Source: DATKXO01 sp035528995
GTDB lineage: Bacteria > Planctomycetota > Phycisphaerae > UBA1845
Assembly (NCBI GenBank): GCA_035528995.1
Contig: DATKXO010000138.1
Location: 1 to 17,503, forward strand
Length of the DNA: 17,503 bases
Direction of reading: 5' to 3'
A program made the position numbers and the translations under genes. The notes beneath the pieces are model-generated. The model saw only the letters and a list, made by a program, of their open reading frames with translations. It was not told the origin of the DNA and did no database searches. Position 1 is the first letter of the stretch. The number at the start of each line of letters is the position of its first letter. This document shows positions 15,419-17,503 of this stretch, one piece after another.

Positions 15419-15787
15419 ATGGGTTCCTCGCGGCTCCGGAGCCGGTATGGACTGATCCGTCTCGGCTGCCTGGCGTTGACGGCGGCGACGGGGGTCTCCA
15501 CACCGTCCGTGCTGGCCGTGGACTCCTGCCCGTTTGCCTGCGGCCACGTGGACGGCAACGGGGTGATCGAGCCGGCCGACTTCGACGAGTTCGCGAGTTG
15601 CATGGGGCAGGTGCCCGGCGCCGCCCGGGAGCTGGTCAAGCTGTCACGTCACGAGGAATGGTGGGTGCGGCTCTACGCGGGGCAGATCATGCGACAGCAT
15701 GCCGCGTTCCGCCAGTCGGAGTTGATGGAGTTGCTGGGGCGCGACGATCACGCGATGGTGCGCCAGGTCGTCTCTGCCGCCGACTGA
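15419..15787 (+). CDS. Exported EF-hand (dockerin-like) plus HEAT-like protein
   Basis: This 122-residue protein begins MGSSRLRSRYGLIRLGCLAL and has a signal peptide with cleavage after PSVLA. The mature start VDSCPFACGHVDGNGVIEPADFDEFASCMG is an EF-hand-type calcium loop (DGNGVIEPADF) like half of a dockerin or planctomycete EF repeat. The remaining ~55 residues, LSRHEEWWVRLYAGQIM and ELLGRDDHAMVRQVVSAAD, look like HEAT-type helical repeats. A longer frame starts at 15359, but that would put 40 residues before the hydrophobic core, so I choose 15419; neither start has a strong ribosome site. The protein probably acts outside the cytoplasm. It is convergent with the marR-type gene, 67 bp away. 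Function is unknown. Confidence 0.6.
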   Translation: MGSSRLRSRYGLIRLGCLALTAATGVSTPSVLAVDSCPFACGHVDGNGVIEPADFDEFASCMGQVPGAARELVKLSRHEEWWVRLYAGQIMRQHAAFRQSELMELLGRDDHAMVRQVVSAAD

Positions 15788-15850
15788 CCGGCCGCGTCCG
15801 TGGAGGCCGGCACCGATCTTATAGGCGTGCGAGCGGCGGACGGGGCTCGC
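15788..15850. terminator. Two hairpins between convergent genes, possible terminators
   Basis: ccggcc...ggccgg (15788-15810) and gcgagc...gctcgc (15829-15850) each have a 6-bp stem. They fill the gap between the EF-hand gene and the marR-type gene. No T-runs follow, so activity is unsure. Confidence 0.35.
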
Positions 15851-15854
15851 GGGT

Positions 15855-16262
15855 CTATCGGCCCGACATTCTCTGGACCAGAGCCATGAACTCTTCCCGC
15901 TCTCGAGCTGTCAGGCGCTGCAGCGCGGTGACAAGCGGGGCGAGCTTCGCGTTGCGGTAGCGGTCGTGGGCCTCACGGCCGGCCTCGGTCATGGTCACGT
16001 CGACCTTGCGGCGGTCGTCCGGGTTGATGGTGGTGCGAACGAAGCCCGACGACTCCAGGAGGCGCAGCAGACGCGACATCTGCGAGGGCATCACCCCGAC
16101 GTGATGGTGGAGGTCCCCCACGGTCGCGGTGTCCACGTGGCAGAGATGGTCGAGGGCCAGAAAGCCGGCCTCGGTCAGGTCGACCGTCTCCTTGGACACC
16201 TCGGCCCAGGACAGTTTGCTGAGCGTGAGGAGATGCTCGGCCAGTTCAAGGGTCTTAGGCAT
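15855..16262 (-). CDS. MarR-family transcriptional regulator
   Basis: This 135-residue winged-helix repressor type binds palindromic DNA as a dimer and often responds to small phenolic or oxidising compounds. The HTH region is ATVGDLHHHVGVMPSQMSRLLRLLESSGFV (shown in parts: VGDLHHHVG, PSQMSRLLRLLE). The wing follows as NPDDRRKVDVTMTEAGREAHD, the MarR hallmark DRR..V.lT..G. The start is ATG 16262 (MPKTLELAEHLLTLSKLSW). An upstream in-frame extension to 16376 has no support and would cover the promoter. No ribosome site precedes 16262; the -10 lies about seven bases before it, so the message may be leaderless. It is divergent from the ACT-domain gene. Its ligand cannot be told from sequence. 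Confidence 0.9.
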   Translation of the reverse strand: MPKTLELAEHLLTLSKLSWAEVSKETVDLTEAGFLALDHLCHVDTATVGDLHHHVGVMPSQMSRLLRLLESSGFVRTTINPDDRRKVDVTMTEAGREAHDRYRNAKLAPLVTALQRLTAREREEFMALVQRMSGR

Positions 16263-16269
16263 GGCGGAG

Positions 16270-16304
16270 ATGTTATGCCATTCGCAACTGTTTTGGCAAG
16301 TCAA
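16270..16304 (-). promoter_or_regulatory. Promoter and TTGACTTGCCA motif of the marR-type gene
   Basis: On the minus strand TTGCCA (16294-16299, five of six) and TAACAT (16270-16275, four of six) are separated by 18 bp, with the ATG only seven bases after the -10. The overlapping TTGACTTGCCA (16294-16304) is identical over 11 bases to 14161-14171, next to the candidate operator of the PEP-CTERM gene. This would fit autoregulation by a MarR protein. Confidence 0.45.
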
Positions 16305-16483
16305 ATATAACCGCTCGGAGGGACAATCCTGCTCCGCGTCGTCGGGGCACGAAGGAGGTCCGGCGCTTCGCCGCACCGGGTTCCCGGCTGTCGGACCGGA
16401 GCCGACGGACCTTCAACTCGGGCGGGCCACGCCCCGGCCAACGGGAACCGGCGAAGGGGAACGCATCCGCCGTCGCCCGCACC

Positions 16484-16512
16484 TTGCCCGCGACGAGGGT
16501 GCGGAATACCCT
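16484..16512 (+). promoter_or_regulatory. Candidate promoter of the ACT-domain gene
   Basis: TTGCCC (16484-16489) and TACCCT (16507-16512) are separated by 17 bp, about 60 bp before the start at 16574. GAGGAG near 16561-16566 is a good ribosome site. Confidence 0.4.
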
Positions 16513-16573
16513 GTCCGTGGGCGATCGGCCCGCCCCTTGAATCCGGCACATCTCACGCATGAGGAGAGAACGC

Positions 16574-17005
16574 ATGTCCTACGAGATCACGAAGGAAGAG
16601 GTCTGGGTCGGCACGATCGAGGATCGGGCCGGCGGACTGGCGGAGAAGTTGGAGGCCGTTTCAAGGGCAGGCGTAGATCTCGAGTTTCTGATTGCCCGAC
16701 GGGCCCCCGACGAGCCCGGCACAGGTGTGGTGTTCATGGCCCCCATGCGCGGAGACGAATCGGTCCGGGCCGCACTACAGGCCGGCCTGACGCAGTGGAC
16801 GTCGGCCTCCTCGCTGCGTGTCGAAGGGCCCGATCGACCCGGTCTGGGTGCCCTCATCACCTGGACGGTGGCCAACGAAGACATCAACGTGCGGGGCGTT
16901 TCCGGCGCCAAGCTGGGTGAGCGATCGGTCTTCTACCTGGCCTTCGACAGCGCAGCCGACGCGGACAAGGCCCACGAGGCTCTGACCAACGCCCTGAACC
17001 GCTGA
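16574..17005 (+). CDS. ACT-domain protein
   Basis: This 143-residue protein is built of two ACT-like halves, small-molecule-binding domains often regulated by amino acids. The first (residues ~8-72) reads VWVGTIEDRAGGLAEKLEAV, AGVDLEFLIARR and VVFMAPMRGD. The second (residues ~80-140) reads SLRVEGPDRPGLGALITWTV, EDINVRGVSGAKLGERSVF and ends HEALTNALNR; DRPGLGA is the classic ACT loop. No enzyme domain is attached, so it probably acts as a sensor or regulator, or a stand-alone subunit. The start ATG 16574 has GAGGAG eight bases upstream; 16559 is five codons earlier with no better site. It is divergent from the marR-type gene, which might regulate it. The stop is TGA at 17003-17005. Confidence 0.85.
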   Translation: MSYEITKEEVWVGTIEDRAGGLAEKLEAVSRAGVDLEFLIARRAPDEPGTGVVFMAPMRGDESVRAALQAGLTQWTSASSLRVEGPDRPGLGALITWTVANEDINVRGVSGAKLGERSVFYLAFDSAADADKAHEALTNALNR

Positions 17006-17120
17006 CCCGCCAGCCGGTCTCGTTGGCGTGTAGCACGGCCGAGTCGCGGGCCTGCTTGCCGATCTGCTCGTACCAGGGGGCCGCAATCAGCGCCAGGCTC
17101 CGCAACGCTAACGCACAGGA
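17006..17120 (-). pseudogene. IS66-like transposase fragment with altered catalytic Asp
   Basis: On the minus strand, about 35 codons encode LRSLALIAAPWYEQIGKQAR, then DSAVLHANETGWRVSG. This matches the IS66-type transposase pattern PWYEQIG...SAVLHADETGWRVNG, where the Asp of HADET is a catalytic DDE residue. Here the codon is AAC (Asn) and not GAC. Both ends are missing: the left end abuts the stop of the ACT gene, and the right end passes into unrelated sequence near 17120. It is a dead remnant, and the family assignment rests on this one motif. Confidence 0.6.
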
Positions 17121-17135
17121 AGGCCTGGGACACTG

Positions 17136-17297
17136 ATGTCACCTCGTTCCGTCGGAGACAAGGCGGTGAGTGACGAGAAACCGGCCCCCGGAGCCTCCTG
17201 CGCCTCGAAAGGGGCCTCTCTCAAGAAGGCTGCCCGGCCCAGGCGCCGCCGTCTGGTGATCGTGCTGCTGATCCTCGGTGCGCTAACAGTCCGTTGA
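17136..17297 (+). pseudogene. Truncated start of a single-pass membrane protein
   Basis: A 53-codon frame begins MSPRSVGDKAVSDEKPAPGA, then a Lys/Arg-rich stretch (LKKAARPRRRR) and a hydrophobic segment (LVIVLLILGAL), typical of a type II membrane anchor. It then ends at once in TVR and a TGA. AGGAAGG lies upstream of the ATG. The last codons come from ctaacagtccgttgaac, which looks like the edge of an inserted repeat, so the rest of the gene appears to be cut off by it. The full gene cannot be named from the anchor alone. Confidence 0.5.
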
Positions 17298-17307
17298 ACA
17301 AGTGCGC

Positions 17308-17388
17308 GTAGCGGCCTGCGCCCTCGCAGGCCGTGGCACAAACCGCATTGAATGGGCCATAACGGCCGGCGAGGGCGCCGGCCGCTAC
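17308..17388. repeat. REPIN-like pair of inverted hairpin repeats
   Basis: Two 27-bp arms (17308-17334 and 17362-17388) are inverted copies matching at 25 of 27 bases, separated by 27 bp. Each arm is itself a hairpin with a 9-bp stem and 4-base loop: CGGCCTGCG-CCCT-CGCAGGCCG and CGGCCGGCG-AGGG-CGCCGGCCG. The two differences form one compensatory base pair (T-A versus G-C). This layout is that of REP doublets (REPINs) moved by RAYT transposases; none is in the window. Confidence 0.7.
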
Positions 17389-17412
17389 TGTGTCGATCTG
17401 CCAAGCAACTTT

Positions 17413-17503
<91 letters not shown>

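Larger units (their letters stand above)
16263..16573. other. Divergent regulatory region between marR-type and ACT genes
   Basis: This 311-bp stretch contains the marR-type promoter (16270-16304), a small inverted repeat gtcgg-N7-ccgac (16390-16406), the ACT-gene promoter (16484-16512) and its ribosome site. No further gene is seen. Confidence 0.6.

Overview
The window is GC-rich chromosomal DNA, most likely from a member of the Planctomycetota. This rests on two secreted proteins with PEP-CTERM sorting tails, a small membrane protein ending in a CxxCG...CPGCG zinc ribbon, Glu-Gly repeat lipoproteins, and a secreted EF-hand (dockerin-like) protein. All of these are common in that phylum, but no rRNA or other marker is present to fix the taxon.

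Layout. 1-786: 3' part of methionyl-tRNA synthetase (metG). 881-2435: an IS701-family insertion sequence whose transposase is split by one in-frame TAG. It sits in a leftward GH13 alpha-amylase-family gene, of which only the first ~90 codons survive (2418-2693). 2848-4962: a second, divergent GH13 protein that looks intact. 5003-5797: membrane protein of unknown function. 5923-6255: membrane protein with a zinc ribbon. 6428-7969: Cys-rich lipoprotein with 16 Glu-Gly repeats, broken by an in-frame TGA. 8088-8393: small lipoprotein. 8690-10195: parallel beta-helix lipoprotein. 10309-12408 (minus): 699-aa lipoprotein. 12783-13463 (minus) and 14317-15036 (plus): two PEP-CTERM proteins in divergent orientation, 853 bp apart. 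15419-15787: secreted EF-hand plus HEAT-like protein. 15855-16262 (minus): MarR-family regulator, divergent from an ACT-domain protein (16574-17005). 17006-17503: a pile-up of mobile-element debris. It holds an IS66-like transposase fragment with a changed catalytic Asp, a truncated membrane-protein start, a REPIN-like double hairpin, and domains V and VI of a group II intron (minus strand) cut by the window edge.

How it fits together. Most intact genes encode cell-envelope or exported proteins: three lipoproteins, two PEP-CTERM proteins, one signal-peptide EF-hand protein and two membrane proteins. They are mostly single transcription units with their own ribosome sites, terminators and leaders, not a long operon. 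No exosortase, defence or CRISPR genes are seen. TTGCC/GGCAA inverted repeats lie upstream of both PEP-CTERM genes, and a related half-site overlaps the promoter of the nearby marR-type gene, which suggests a possible local regulon. Two genes with single nonsense codons, a truncated amylase, an IS, an IS remnant, a REPIN and an intron together point to ongoing gene decay and insertion.

I did not find a convincing new multi-gene system. The most useful leads are the possible MarR/PEP-CTERM operator set, the REPIN with a compensatory base-pair change next to a group II intron end, and the IS-truncated amylase. All calls come from reading the sequence; no database search was run.
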